64,000 nucleotides of DNA from Sepioteuthis lessoniana (taxonomy: Eukaryota; Mollusca; Cephalopoda; Myopsida; Loliginidae). This document shows, in pieces, positions 35,584 through 47,625 of this stretch; position 1 is the stretch's first letter, and the number at the start of each line of letters is the position of its first letter. Both the position numbers and the translations under genes were made by a program. Below the pieces are notes generated by a model. That model was given only the letters and a program-made list of their open reading frames with translations. It was not told the origin of the DNA and made no database searches. The DNA is taken from NCBI GenBank assembly GCA_963585895.1, contig OY757915.1, positions 88,119,747-88,183,746 of the forward strand, given 5' to 3'.

Positions 35584-35815
35584 GTAAAGTTAGCGACCAT
35601 AGTTGAGGGTGACCCGAAGGCTCCCTTTTCGATAGCTACTACACCAAGGTGTAGGGGAGGGCGCTACTCCATTCCCAGGATTGCTCCACTTTACCCTTGA
35701 ACCGTACCTTATAATGCTGAGTGTTAAGCCAGGTGGTATCAAGTTCCATTTTTAAAGTCTTTGGTATGACTCGACCTGGGATTGAACCCAGGTCTCCCGG
35801 GCCATTGGCGAACCA
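35584..35815 (-). repeat. SINE-A copy 7 (intact T-arm)
   Basis: On the - strand the head reads GGCCCGGGAGACCTGGGTTC then AATCCCAGG, giving a perfect 5-bp T-stem (CCTGG/CCAGG) around a canonical loop. This is the best evidence for a tRNA origin of the family. Truncated just before the A-box. Confidence 0.85.
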
Positions 35816-36194
35816 AGGTATATCTGAATACAATAACAAGTGAATAGGAATAAAAAAAAAAAAAGTTTTAGTTTTTGTTTACATAACTTGGGGATGTCAA
35901 TGATAGTACACAAAAACTTAATCAGCACAGTGAGGGTTAAGTAACTTTTTGTGCCATAAAACCAATTGACAATAACTTTTAATATTTACCAAGACAATTA
36001 TAGGAAAAACAAATTAAAAGCTTTAAGAATTGTAACATATCTTTCAGACTGAATTATTAGTACCATTGGTATGTTATAATTTATTTGTTCCAACTTTATA
36101 TAAGAGATGCCATGAGACATAGAAAACTCAAGTTTACTATTTTTTTAATATCTACTTTTCAACAGCAAAATATCAACATGAACAGGGCTAGATT

Positions 36195-36630
36195 AGTGTC
36201 GTGGGGATGACACTAACTACATCTGATGGTGAGGTTCCAGTCCTTGTATGGTAGTACCTGTTAGTTCCATTTATAGGTTGAATAGAATTTTTCTATCATT
36301 TACTCAGGATTATCATTAGTTGTTTGAAACCATACGATTGTATGCGAATTGTTCATATTAGATAGGAATACTTGATAAATAGAACTACTCATGCTAAATT
36401 GCAATACTTGAAACTATTTAACCATGTGCAAACAAATAATTAATATTAGATAGAATTATTATTGTCAAATAGATGTACTCGAAACCATTTCAATTGTGTG
36501 CGAACAAATGAGCTCTAACAATTCCTTTAAAGATAGTTATCCTCAAACTATTGACTTACAAATCCTATCTAAACAGGATTTAGCATTAAATAACTCACAA
36601 GGGTTGATATGCCATAAGATATAACCAACA
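36195..36630 (+). repeat. Element C copy 9
   Basis: GATGACACTAACTACATCTG, GGTAGTACCTGTTAG, minisatellite units (AATACTTGAAACTATTTAAC, CATGTGCAAACAAATAATTA) and tail GGATTTAGCATTAAATAACT, GGGTTGATATGCCATAAGAT. Confidence 0.75.
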
Positions 36631-37680
36631 TGAGTAAAATACATTTTACTGGTTGGCATTTAAGATGCCTTCCCTTCAGACGTTTTGCTGATGGAGTGGA
36701 TTAAGTCTTGTACAGACCTTTTAAACATTTAGATTATGGTACATATAAAGTCTACAGATTTTTTTCCAAGACAATAACAATCACACAAACTGCTTTGGGC
36801 TGTGTAGATTGGTAGGGCAGTTACCAGATTCTAATTTTGTTTTAATCCCAAGATTAATGTTTATCACTATCTTTACATAACCCTTTGAGCCTGTTATACT
36901 GGTGGTACTTTTATTTTCCCTCTGCACTGGTCTACCAGTGTGGAGATCATGCTCAAACAGCAGAGGTTAAATTTATGGTCAGGAACTTTAGGTTTAAAGG
37001 CTAGATTATAAAAGTGTGTAATATATATATATATATATATATATAGTCTGTACCTTTTTGCGGATCTGGGTTTAGCTGCACTATATGCTCAGAGGTAAAT
37101 CTGATGATGGAAAAATCTCAGTAGTGCCCCCTTTCTTTAATACCCTAAGTATATCTTTATTTTGCTTAATGGTTAATCTAACCCTGAGCATGAAGTGTTG
37201 ATACATTTTAAAAATATTGTACCAAAAAGAAATAAAATGAGCAAAAATAAAGTTTTTAGTGAGAGATTTATTTCCAAATTCCAAGACTGATTCTTTGCTT
37301 GAAAAGCAGAAAGGAACATTTTTTTTTTTTTTTTTTTTTTTTTTTGTTTTAGCAGTGTGTAGTAATTCCCCTCTCTGATGCTAGATTCATTGTGTGCAGA
37401 CTCCTATTTCCAAGTATATAAGCTGAGATAATTTTATTTTCATATCATTCATTTTTCCTCTTCGTTATTGATAATGTTGAATGCTTCTGCCTGAAAATAA
37501 TCATTTAGTAGCACACATACCATTTGAATTGCACCTGCATATGTCACCATTAAGCACATTTAGTTTAATCATGTTAATGTGCAAGTAACAATTAGTATAG
37601 AATATTTTCTACAGCTGTATGTTATAGGATATAGTATAAGGCTGTATATTTCTTATCCTTAATGAAAACAGCTTAATGGG
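36631..37680. other. Presumed kinesin intron, unassigned
   Basis: (TA)n at 37019-37045 and T25 at 37320-37345. No exon or repeat family recognised. Confidence 0.4.
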
Positions 37681-37684
37681 GAGA

Positions 37685-37920
37685 AGTCCCCCTGGTATAA
37701 TGGCTTAAGTGGTGGATTGTGGCCTCGAATTAAGCAAGTTTAAACTCCAGTTGCGTTATTACATTCACTTTCAGACTAATACCCTTGGGAAAGGTATGAA
37801 TCTCCTTATTCCCCAGCTATGGGTTAAATAGTATCACTTCTGTTCTTCTACAAGGATGGCTTTAACATTAGATAACCCATGAATCTTGATATGCCATTAA
37901 AAAAAGAACCAAAAAGCTTC
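37685..37920 (+). repeat. SINE-D copy 2
   Basis: tRNA-like head CTGGTATAATGGCTTAAGTG with B-box-like GTTTAAACTCC. Core CTAATACCCTTGGGAAAGGT, ATGAAT, CAGCTATGGGTTAAATAGTA is shared with SINE-B. Tail GGCTTTAACATTAGATAACC, CTTGATATGCCATTAAAAA is shared with element C. Confidence 0.75.
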
Positions 37921-38014
37921 TAGAATATATAAAGTAAATAAATTACTTAATGACAATGTATCTTTTCTAATTAGTTTTTATTTTGTGTTAAAACACTCCT
38001 GTTTTATAATTATA

Positions 38015-38250
38015 GAGGAGCACTTAGTGCAATGGTTATTGCTATAGGAAATGGAATTGGTGATCCAAGTTCAAATCCTGGATGAAGTTGTTTACATTTC
38101 ACTTCGTTTTTGGGAAAAGCATGAACCCATCTGTTCTTTCTGCAGCTATAGGTAAATAGTATTGAAAAATTTAGAATATATGATCAATTACAAAACATGT
38201 TATTCAAGCTTGAAAAGGATTTTGTGTTATAGGACTTGATAAATACATGT
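38015..38250 (+). repeat. SINE-B copy 4
   Basis: GAGCACTTAGTGCAATGGTT, AGTTCAAATCCTGGATGAAG, GGGAAAAGCATGAACCCATC, GCAGCTATAGGTAAATAGTA. The 3' half is shortened, ending GATAAATACATG. Confidence 0.75.
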
Positions 38251-38721
38251 AGCACACCCCTGTATGTGTTTCTAGTTTATTTTAATATTTTCAGATTCAT
38301 ATCATTTAGGTTTTTATGGATGATGTGAATAAATATTGAAATGTTAAGAAAATCAACAGCATGCACCTATTCTTGTCTGAATTTCCGAGAAGAGGAATAA
38401 CCATTATTATACAATGATATATTTGGTCTTGTCTCTTTTTGGTTATCACCAGTGTATAATAATGAACCTGTTTATTTCTCGGGTATTGATTACTTAAAAA
38501 ATGTTATTTGGAGTAACTTTCATTCTTTAAGTATATTGGATAAGATATTTGATACTTATTAGAAAAAGGACTGTAGTAAAGCTGAAAAAAAAACAAACCC
38601 AAACATGAATGTAATATTTACATTCATAATCCAGATAAGAATAGGTTTCAGTTAGTCTTCTTTGAATTTATGAACTTTCATGCACTACTTGAATTTTAAT
38701 GAAACGCCTGAAGAAAAAAAA

Positions 38722-39065
38722 AACTAGATGGGAACTACACAAGGATGCTGCATGCTGTTTTTAACAGATCCTGGAAGCAGCACCCCACAAAACAGCGACT
38801 GTACAGCCACTTATCTTCTATCTTACAAACCATCCAAATAGGAAGAGTAAGATATGTTAGGCACTGCTGAAGAATTACAGAAAAACTTGTGTGTCTATAA
38901 AAGAACATTACACAAGTGTTGGCCGACCAGCAAAAACTGACATTCATCAGCTCTGTGTGTACACTGGATACTGTCTAAAAGACTTACCAAGAGTGATGGC
39001 TGATAGGGATGGATGTTGAGAGATAGTCAAGGGAACTCATGTTGTTAGCATACCTTGATAATGAT
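38722..39065 (+). mobile_element. LINE fragment, 3' end of the 6790-7885 family
   Basis: The translation, broken by stops, matches the C-terminal RT segment: DGNYTRMLHAVFNRSW, QHPTKQRLYSHL, IQIGRVRYVRHC, TFISSVCTLDT. Ends CCTTGATAATGATG, like the other copies. Confidence 0.75.
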
Positions 39066-39395
39066 GCACTCAGAATTTTTTTTTTTTTTTTTTTTTTTCC
39101 AGAAAGTTATTTTAAACAAATGCTAAATACTCTACTGGAATGGGGTATTATAATGTCTGCAGATTTAGAGGAAACAAAAGGATGATCCTGCATACAAGGT
39201 GGGATCAAAAAGTATCAAGACTGAGCTTAGAATTAAAAAAATTTAAATGACATGTGCACAGTTGATCAACTTATATATAAAAAAGTTAGGATATCTAAAA
39301 TATCTTGATGAGTCAATGCCAATTTGGAAAAATATTATGAAGCTGATCCTAATACTTTTAAAGAGCAGTTTTTAGGTTAAACACAGGATTGTGTA

Positions 39396-39548
39396 AGTTG
39401 GCGACTTTAGTCAAAGGTAACCCGAAGGCTTTTTCAATAGCTACTACACCTAGGTGTAGGGGAGGGTACTACTCCATTCCCAGGATTGCTCCACTTTACC
39501 CTTGATCCTCACCTTATAATGCTGTGCTAAGCAAGGTGACATCAAGTA

Positions 39549-39592
<44 letters not shown>

Positions 39593-39645
39593 TCTTTGGT
39601 ATGACTTGACTCGGGATTGAACCCCGGTATCCCAGACCATTGGTG
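39396..39645 (-). repeat. SINE-A copy 8 with an expanded internal A-run
   Basis: Full-length - strand copy. The short A-run in the SINE centre (six A in copy 6) is here about 39 bases (T-run 39552-39590 on the + strand). B-box complement GGGATTGAACCCCGG at about 39613. Confidence 0.8.
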
Positions 39646-41315
39646 CACTACATCTCACTTTTTAAGACTTTTTCTTGTTTTTAAGTTTAAAATTAATCTC
39701 AAGATTTGAGGTTGTAGGGGGACATTAGAAGAAATATAGCAGTGCTGTGAAACACTTCTTTAAAAGCGAATTTCAAAGTGCTTTGATCAATGAAGAACTT
39801 ATAAGTGTTGTATGCCAAGGAGACTATATTTTAAAGAAAATTAACATTTCATTCATTGTTCAATTTTTCTCTTGGTACTTTTGGAACAATACTATGACTA
39901 TTGGAATTGAGTGCCTCTAACTTGTCTTTCCTATAACATGATATTGAAATAAGTTTTTAAGGTAATTGAATGAAGCAAATTGATAATAGAACTAAAATCA
40001 TAGCTCAAACAGAAGGTGCTTACAAAAGAAATAGATGGTTTCTAAAATGTGTTCAAAAAATTAATATATTGGTAGTTGTGATACTAAGTTTTGTAGAGGA
40101 ACAGATGTTTATTATTATGGTATTTGTCTCTCTCTCCTTCCATTCAATTTAAATGATCTTATCATATTACAAGTTCTATTGTTTCTGCAGGTGACAATAT
40201 GTTTAAGTATTTGGTAAAAAATTATCTACTGCTTTGTTGTGTGACCAGGGTTGCATATGTTGAGCAAATAGTGTCTTGTGATTGTCAATATCTTAGATAG
40301 CTTTTATTTAATTTTTAAAAGATTTTGAGAAACCTTCATAAAAACATCAGAGTATGCAATTATAGCAACATTTTAGACTGTTAATCCAATACCGTTCAGA
40401 ATTTTAAAAGGGAAAATGAATTTTCTTGTGATGATTTACCTTTCAAAAATCATATGCACGATTTAAGATTACAATTATTTACTGCACGTAGAAAGTACCA
40501 TTCTATTTACAGGACATTGGTGAGATATAAATATAGCAGTTTTTGTGAATATCCTATAAATGGGATGATGGTGCCTAATGGGTTAATTTATGAACTTTTT
40601 ACTTAAATTGAAGCCTCAACTGTGGTTTGTGGTTAGTTGCTTATCTCTTTAAATTTTATTTTGGCTGAAGATGATAGCAGGTTTACTGAAACCTGATCAA
40701 GTTTAAGATATGGGGGATTTGTTGTTGTTTAAAAGATACAGCTACTGTCCCATAATAGTTGTCAGATCTTCATATAGATTTTATAGACAAAATGTAACCT
40801 ATTTCGGAACTGAAGTAGCATCATGTTAAAGTAACCATCAAATTGCATTAATATGAAAAGGTATTTAAGGTTTAAATCAAAGAAGGATAAGTTTTCGTGT
40901 GTGTGTTTTTATATATGTATATAATCTCAATTGGGAGTAGTTAGGTTTCAAAATGTTAACTGATACTAAAAAATGATATTGGTATAAAACCCCACTTCTG
41001 TTTTTAATTTGCAATATTGTATGTTAAACTTTTTCAATAGCAAATAACTTAAAATAGTTGATCGAGTGGTAATTCCATAGTTTAATTAGTATATACAAAT
41101 ACTATAACAAAATTTCCAGTTATATACTTATTTTTTATTTATTTAACATGTCATGATAAACAATATTTTCTATGAAAGCAATTCCTCTTTTAGTGTTCTG
41201 GCTTTGATTTTGGAAATTCTATTTTAACATCAAAAATATATAGCATGTGTAAGAAGACAAAAAAACATTAAAAATATAAGAAAGGCATGTTTTCATTTTT
41301 TTTCTCCACCTCACT
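39646..41315. other. Presumed kinesin intron, unassigned
   Basis: AT-rich; no known repeat. A short acceptor/donor pair at about 40190-40215 gives no frame compatible with the kinesin. Confidence 0.35.
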
Positions 41316-41319
41316 GGGT

Positions 41320-41405
41320 CTATGGATAAAATTGCATGGCAGACTTGTCTCTCTCACTTTGGTATGGCAACCAGTCTAAGTGAAAGAAAAATACTGAATT
41401 AAAAA
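41320..41405 (+). repeat. SINE-B fragment
   Basis: Only the part GGTATGGCAACCAGTCTAAG with AAAGAAAAATACTGAATT, the SINE-B 3' half, is present. Confidence 0.45.
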
Positions 41406-41514
41406 TCTGCAGAGTGTTACTCAGAGAATCTGTGACTTTCTTCTGATAATTTATTCTAAAAATTGTGACTGGTTCTACACAAGCCCTCACCACTATAAAC
41501 AATTCACCTGTGTA

Positions 41515-41640
41515 GGTAGTCCAGTGGTTTTGTGTGATATATCTAATTCGCTAAATGTAGGTGAGTTTGGCACCCCTAGTGAGGATTAAACTAAAAGACC
41601 TTCTTGCGAACCATTACACCACAATATTGTGCTGGAAAAA
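41515..41640 (-). repeat. tRNA-like repeat F copy 4
   Basis: The complement contains TGGTGTAATGGTTCGCAAGA and AGTTTAATCCTCACTAGGGG, a clear tRNA-like head with B-box. Confidence 0.5.
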
Positions 41641-41895
41641 AACCCAACTATTGTTGGTATATTCTAATGGTGCCACTTGTTGGTCGTGGGTGGTGATATG
41701 TAAAGCCTGAGGACAGGATTCCGGTGACTGAATGGTCATGTCAAGCCCTAGCATCTTATATGATTAAAACGCCCAACATTTTTTATTTCGTAGGTGCTAG
41801 AAGGTTTTGGGTTAATTAAATTGAGAAACAGTTAATGAAAATTATTTCTACCAATATATTAGTACACATAAAACATATATGGAAAGAAAAAAATT

Positions 41896-41947
41896 AGCAT
41901 TAAATAGCCTTCAAGGGTTGATATGCCATTATAAAATAACCAACCAC
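41896..41947 (+). repeat. Isolated element C/SINE-D 3' tail
   Basis: TTAGCATTAAATAGCCTTCA then GGGTTGATATGCCATTATAA and AACCAACCACC. No body is attached: a strongly 5'-truncated insertion. Confidence 0.6.
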
Positions 41948-42234
41948 CATTTAGTTAACACTAAAATGGTTGTTAATTCAATAAAAAAAAAAATTAAGTG
42001 TTCATTGTACGAAGTGTAGAGCAAATATAACAATATTAAAAAGTATAAAAGATTAATGATGCCTAACCATTGTTCAGTTGTAAGTTATTAATCTTTTAAA
42101 AAAATTCAGTATTGGAGATATATATGATAATTTTATTTTTTTGTTGTAATTTAACACAAATCCTGGGGTAATCATATTGTATGAGGAAAGAAAGTCTTCC
42201 TTACAAATGTATAGCAGGATGTGACACTAGGTCA

Positions 42235-42435
42235 ATTTTTGAACTGGAGTAAAGCTACCTTGAATTCAGTTTTCTTTTTCCTATACTGATTGCCTAACCA
42301 AGGCTGCCTTATTTATAGCTGGGGGGAAAAAAAGCTGGATTCATATCTTCCTGAAGGGCATTAGCACAAATTGAAATGTAAATGGCTTTGTATAGGTTTG
42401 AGCTCGGGTCACTGATTCCATTTCCTACAACTTGT
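42235..42435 (-). repeat. SINE-B copy (-)
   Basis: The complement reads GGAAATGGAATCAGTGACCC, GAGCTCAAACC, AGGAAGATATGAATCCAGC, GCAATCAGTATAGGAAAAAG, AAACTGAATTCAAGGTAGC. Confidence 0.7.
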
Positions 42436-42777
42436 ACATAACTTTTATGTGTTTTAGAAACTGGATCTGAGATATGCTTTATGGTTAGGAAATTTCTGTT
42501 AATCCCTTTTTTAAACTACAGAGAAGCTTTCCTGAGTGGCATGTGTATCTTGTTTTGATTGGCAGGTTGCTCTTCCAGGCAAGGGACAGGTGTTTTCCAA
42601 TGACATCCGTAATTTGTCTGCACTTGATGACATTGGAGTCATTTCCATGTCATCTCATGACACAACTTGTACTTAATGACATCCCTCAAGCTAGGCAACA
42701 TTACTGTCATCCTGCGACAATGCACACATACATTGTATTCTATTTTATTTTTTCCTAGCAGTTGTTTAAAAATGCAC

Positions 42778-43118
42778 TAAAAATATTCTTCATTACCATT
42801 ACTCTGACCTAGAGTGGTATTACCTGTTAGGGTCCCATCTATGGGTCAAATAGAACTGTTTAACCATTAAACTGTATGCAAACAAATGACTGATGTTAAA
42901 TTGAATTGTTAGTGTTAAATATTAATATTTGACACCATTTAATTGCATGTAAATAAAGTTATAGATAGCAATACTGTATGGAAACAAATGTTTATAATAT
43001 CACCTACAAACTATTTGTTGATAAATTGTGTATATGTAATATAGATATATGTATGAGCAGGATTTGGCATTAAATAACCTACAAAGGTTAAAATGCCATA
43101 AAATGCAACCAACCAATC
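42778..43118 (+). repeat. Element C copy 10
   Basis: CTTCATTACCATTACTCTGA, CTGTTAGGGTCCCATCTATG, GGTCAAATAGAACTGTTTAA, short minisatellite, tail GGATTTGGCATTAAATAACC, AAAATGCCATAAAATGCAAC. Confidence 0.75.
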
Positions 43119-43179
43119 ACTTGATACTTTTTGATCGCACCTTATACTTTGAATTTAGATAAATGTATTTTTAAAAACC

Positions 43180-43595
43180 TTAAAATGGGATTTCTTCCAA
43201 GTTGTAGCCATGTTGGCACTACTATATGGTTGCATCTCTTACGCTGGAGAAGAAGCTAGATGGAAACTACACAAGGATGCTTCATGCTGTTTTGAACAAA
43301 TCCTAGAAGCAGCACCCTATAAAACAGCAGCTATATGGATGTTTACCTCCCATCTCATAAACCAGCTAAATAAGCTGTCTAAGAGATGCTGGGCACTACT
43401 GGAGAATTAAGGACAAACTCAGATGTTTTCCTATGGAGTGCTACATATGGATAAATCAGTGTTGGCTGACCAGTGAAAGCACTGGGTGCCATCTAGAGCA
43501 CTTGGCCAGAGTGATGACCGATAGGGACAGTTAGCAAAAGAGAATCGAGGGAATCTGTGTTGTTGACACCCCATGAGGATGAGGAACCTTAAATT
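43180..43595 (+). mobile_element. LINE fragment, 3' end of the 6790-7885 family
   Basis: TTCTTCCAAGTTGTAGCCAT...CTACTATATGGTTGCATCTC matches the FFQAVVVSTLLYGCT region, then LDGN/KLHKDA-like and TRMLHAVLNKS-like sequence, HCWRI..DELRC, and a 3' end CCCCATGAGGATGAGG. Frameshifts throughout. Confidence 0.75.
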
Positions 43596-44390
43596 TCATT
43601 GAAATTGAATGAATTTTTATATAAAAAGAATAAAATTGCTATTTTCTTTTAAAATTGAGTGATTTTTATTAAATTTAAAAAATTTTGTGAAAAGAACTAA
43701 AAACCACATAATGTTGCTTTATCCTCTTTATTAGTTTGTTTTTCTGAAATTCTAACATTAGTTTAACTTTCTAATAAAACTTCTTTTCACATTGTTTTCT
43801 AAATCTCTTTGTTTTATATATTTATAACTATTTAATCCATTCTCTCCTGAGAACAAAGGACTTGTGTAGCCCAGGAAATACACACTTCCACACCTCTTTC
43901 TATACTTTTGTCAACAAAGACCTTGAAGCACATATAAAAGTAAAAATGTACAACCAACCAGCTTGCTTTTCATTGTATGTTTGGCCATTATTAATGATTA
44001 ATTTTAAATTTAATTTTCTGTGGCATTTAATGAGGGCAAAAATAAGTTTGTGCGTTTTAGTACTTATGAACTGAACTCATGAAAATTTCTTTCTTAGGCT
44101 TTTTAGCCAGTTTTAATCAGTTGAATATGAGTATTTTCAAGGATATAGAAGATAGTTAATTAGTTGCTATCAAGTTAGTAAAAATTCTTAAGCATGACAG
44201 TTATGTATTTGATGTGAGTGTATCTTTTAGATTAGCTGGAGTTTATGCCAACTATACACAAAATTTCACTTTTTATTATTCAGTTAAAAGCCATCATGAG
44301 CACTTTAAGTTTAATGTAAAGTCATATCTTATTTTGAATTTATATTAAAATTGATTATAAATATATTTTATAATTAGCATTTTGTAGTTA
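43596..44390. other. Presumed kinesin intron, unassigned
   Basis: AT-rich; no repeat family or exon recognised. Confidence 0.35.
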
Positions 44391-44394
44391 TCTC

Positions 44395-44905
44395 CCTTGA
44401 GAAATTATAATGATCCTACATCATATATTACTAAAATTGTCGTGTGTGTATAATATATATAAACAGCAAAAATGGCATATTATAGTAAAATTTTTTTAGA
44501 TCAATATATTTTAAGTTTTTAGAGAATAAAATAACTTCCAGTCCAATTTACAACCAATTAACAATTTTGTTGGGTCCTCATTCATATTTGACATTTTTTT
44601 TAATCATCATTATTTGTGTGTGTGATATAACCTAGCAAAAATGGCTCATCCTAGCAAAACTTTTATCAGACCAATACATTTAAAATGTTCTTAAAGAATA
44701 AAGCAGTTTTCTGGCTAATTTGCAACCAATTGATAATTTTGTAGAGTACACATTCATGCTTGACATTTTTAAAAAAAATCTTTCAATGGAGATAATTATA
44801 AAATGTCCTTTAGAATCCTACATTCCATGCTAAATAGAAGCATCAGTATCCTCATGGATTGCTGTTAGTTGGAATCCAACTGGTTCAATGGTCATTTAGT
44901 TATTA
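44395..44905 (-). repeat. Repeat G copy with a 173-bp tandem duplication
   Basis: The region starting GTGTGTGT...CAGCAAAAATGGCATATTAT (about 44439-44610) is repeated as GTGTGTGTGATATAACCTAG...CAAAAATGGCTCATC (about 44612-44785). The repeat G end follows: TAGAAGCATCAGTATCCTCA, TGGATTGCTGTTAG. Confidence 0.65.
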
Positions 44906-45111
44906 AATTGCAAATTGGATTATATTTTTCCCTAAGTCAGATCATTTTAATGCTGTTACACTAACAAAAATCTTGGTATGTTATTTTTGCTGTATTATGA
45001 CAACATACATATGAAAATTGGATTGTTAGATTAATAATCTTTATGCTTCAAAATACTTTTGCTGGTACAATGGGTTAATCAGAATGTCATTACTTTATAA
45101 TAATAGTTTTA

Positions 45112-45292
45112 GTAGTGGTTGTCAGTCAAGGCTGCCTGGCACTGGTGCCAGGGAGGCCTAGCATTTACGTCATACGGCCGAGACTGACTTATTCCTTGAG
45201 CCTTGGAGGGCTGTTCCCCCAGGCACTAACCCTTTTTGGAGGGGCTAGGTTTATTGCCTGATGCACCCATTTTTAGGGGAATGCCAACAGTA
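45112..45292 (+). repeat. GC-rich repeat H, copy 3 (decayed)
   Basis: Core GGTTTATTGCCTGATGCACC then TAGGGGAATGCCAACAG, with CpG positions partly lost to TpG/CpA relative to the other copies. Upstream is another GC-rich palindrome, CTGGCACTGGTGCCAG (about 45135-45150). Confidence 0.5.
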
Positions 45293-45334
45293 GTTTTAAT
45301 ACTTGTGATTATGGTTATGTACTAAATTTATTCT

Positions 45335-45430
45335 ATTGCAATAGTGTCACCCAGTGAGAATTAAACTCTGTGCAATAAAGAATTGTTTGAAGGGTAAGTT
45401 GGCTAATAATCCTGCTACAATAAGAACTGA
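45335..45430 (-). repeat. tRNA-like repeat F copy 5
   Basis: The complement has AGTTTAATTCTCACTGGGTG, matching the B-box region of other F copies. Confidence 0.4.
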
Positions 45431-45559
45431 AGAGATGACAATTCATTGATGTACTTAGATTCTTTCTTCATGTTAGTGTTTGTTATTGTCCTAATCTCTT
45501 GGCTGTTGTAGCTTCCAGCCTCCATTAGGTGTTTATTATACCAGTAACTATCTAGGTTG

Positions 45560-46190
45560 GTTGGTTGGTTTTACATAATGTCAACCCTTGTTTGGTTATT
45601 TAATGCCTAATTTCTTTTTGTTCCTTTCTCCAAGCAATTGTATAGTTTCAAGTAACTAATGATAATCATTTGTAAACAATTATAGCTTCAAGTAACTTTT
45701 GACATGAATAATTTAGACACAATTATATGGTGTCAAGTAACTATTCCTTTTTAATAATAATTTGATTGCTTACTATAATATAGTTTCAACTATTCTTATC
45801 TAATACTAGTAATTTGCACATAATTACATGGTTTCAAGGAATTATGTAGTTAGTACTACTAATAATCCTTTGCAAATGATTATCTTTAAATAACTTCTTT
45901 TAATATAAACTATTTGCACACTGTTATATGGTTTCAAGTATTTCTATCTAATACCAATAATTTTCAAATGGATCTATAGATAGGACCATAACAGGTACTG
46001 CCACTCTGCGTTAGAGTGAATCCTTGAGTAATGGCTATGAAAGGGGTATTTCACATTCCTCAGAGCTGCACCACTGGAACTTCACCAATGGATGCAGTTC
46101 AATGTCCTACCCAGGGCAACTTTTTTTTTTTCTTTTTTTTTTTTTTTTGTTAGTGGTTTAACCTCTCTAGAGATGCAGTCTGTATTGTAG
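45560..46190 (-). repeat. Element C copy 11
   Basis: Starts with the complement of the tail (GGTTGGTTGGTTTTACATAA, TGTCAACCC). Minisatellite units follow (ATTGTATAGTTTCAAGTAAC, TTATATGGTGTCAAGTAACT and others; at least five), then the middle ATGGCTATGAAAGGGGTATT and the head region interrupted by T-runs (about 46128-46148). Confidence 0.75.
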
Positions 46191-46329
46191 GCCTCACTTT
46201 TTTTTTTTTTAGTTTTGAATCTAACCCTTTATTTAATCCACTGATTGTTCTCATTCTGCCATCCATGCTTAGGGGATATTTCATATCAGTTAATTACTTC
46301 CTCATTAATTGGTCTTCAATGAACTACTA

Positions 46330-46535
46330 TTTATGGCTTATGTGCTGCCTGACTTGGGGATTAAACTCGTGACCATTAGACGAGATACTTTAACCAGTGC
46401 TCCTATCCATTATGCTCTCATATGACAATTCAGTAGTAGTAAATTGGAAACTTAAATTTTTATCTCTTCCACTATATAACTTATGCACTGTCTGACTCGG
46501 GGATTGAACTCGGAAGAATTAACTGATATGTCTTT
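46330..46535 (-). repeat. Two tandem tRNA-like heads (-)
   Basis: Two successive units contain CTGCCTGACTTGGGGATTAA and CTGTCTGACTCGGGGATTGA, that is B-box complements TTTAATCCCC and TTCAATCCCC about 110 bp apart. The first has a tRNA-like arm to its right (GAGCATAATGGATAGGAGCA on the complement). Confidence 0.45.
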
Positions 46536-46781
46536 TAAGCATGATTGACAGAATGAGAACAAGAGATTTCTCTGAAGCTTATTGACTAAAATAGACACCT
46601 GAAGAAAGCAGAGGGTACAGTGGCTGAAACGTTGTGACCTGTAGGCATGTAATGATTCAGTCAGGTCACAATGATATGTATTGCATCATGATATCAAAAA
46701 TAGAAAAACACATTGATTCTATTAATACAATATCTTTATCATAGTAAAAATAGAAATAAGAACCTCTTTGTATGCTGAGTG

Positions 46782-46820
<39 letters not shown>

Positions 46821-47384
46821 TGAAAATGTATTATCTTTAAATTTTTTTACGATGTTTAGATGGTACTTCAGATCCCAATCTATTTTAATGTATCCATTTT
46901 AGGTCTTGAAATGGCTTTTAACTGTAAGAACATATCTTAAATACTATTCTCAGAACATTTAAATTTTCTTAGAACAGTAAGAGTTCTTTTGAAAACTATG
47001 CTATTCAGATTATCATGTTCCTCACTCCAAAATTGTAAATGTTTATTTTAAAAGTTAAATTAATTATAATTAATTAAAAAAATCATATTTAAATTTGTCA
47101 TTTATTTGAATGCTTTCTAATCAGAACAAAAAAATGGAAAGAATACACTTAAAAAAAAGTTAAATTATGTTAAAATTAAGAAGGCAGAGTGAGTATCAAT
47201 AATTTAGTTACCGAAGTTTAGTTTTATATTCTCTGCAAATAGTATGTTCTTTAAAAAGTTTGTTTCCATTTTCCGGATGTAGATTTCATATGGTTTATCT
47301 GGAATTATTGATTTTTGATCTGTTTCTACCATATTTTTGCTAACAAGCAAAAAAAAAAATTGGGATTATTTTAAGTAAGCAAAT
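46536..47384. other. Presumed kinesin intron, unassigned; (TA)n
   Basis: (TA)16 at about 46786-46817. A CTGAAGAAAGC...GGCTGAAACGTTG motif at 46601-46638 resembles retroelement 3' hairpins. No exon recognised. Confidence 0.35.
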
Positions 47385-47625
47385 AAAGAATCCCACTGGC
47401 ATGATAGCTAATGTGATGGATATTATGATACTGGAGTTTAAACTCCAGTCACATTATTACATCACTTTTGAACTAATACCCTTAGGAAAGGTATTGACTC
47501 CCTCATCTCTCAAGCAGTTGATTAAAATAGTACCACTATTGCTTGCTGAGAATGGCTTTCTCATTAAATAACTCTTAAAGGTTGATATGCCATTAAAGAA
47601 AGAAACCAAACCAAACAGAAATAGT
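47385..47625 (+). repeat. SINE-D copy 3
   Basis: CCACTGGCATGATAGCTAAT, GTTTAAACTCCAGTCACATT, ACTAATACCCTTAGGAAAGG, tail CATTAAATAACTCTTAAAGG, TTGATATGCCATTAAAGAAA. Confidence 0.75.

Noticed and set aside
42566..42676. Phase-0 exon-like segment after a good acceptor, ending in TAA (V-A-L-P-G-K-G-Q...)
   Set aside because: It could follow kinesin exon 2 in phase, but the peptide has nothing of the expected kinesin motor. A second frame is equally open, and the sequence contains internal near-repeats. Exon 35419-35459 fits the family better.
45565..45580. (GGTT)n microsatellite
   Set aside because: It is the complement of the AACCAACC end of element C.
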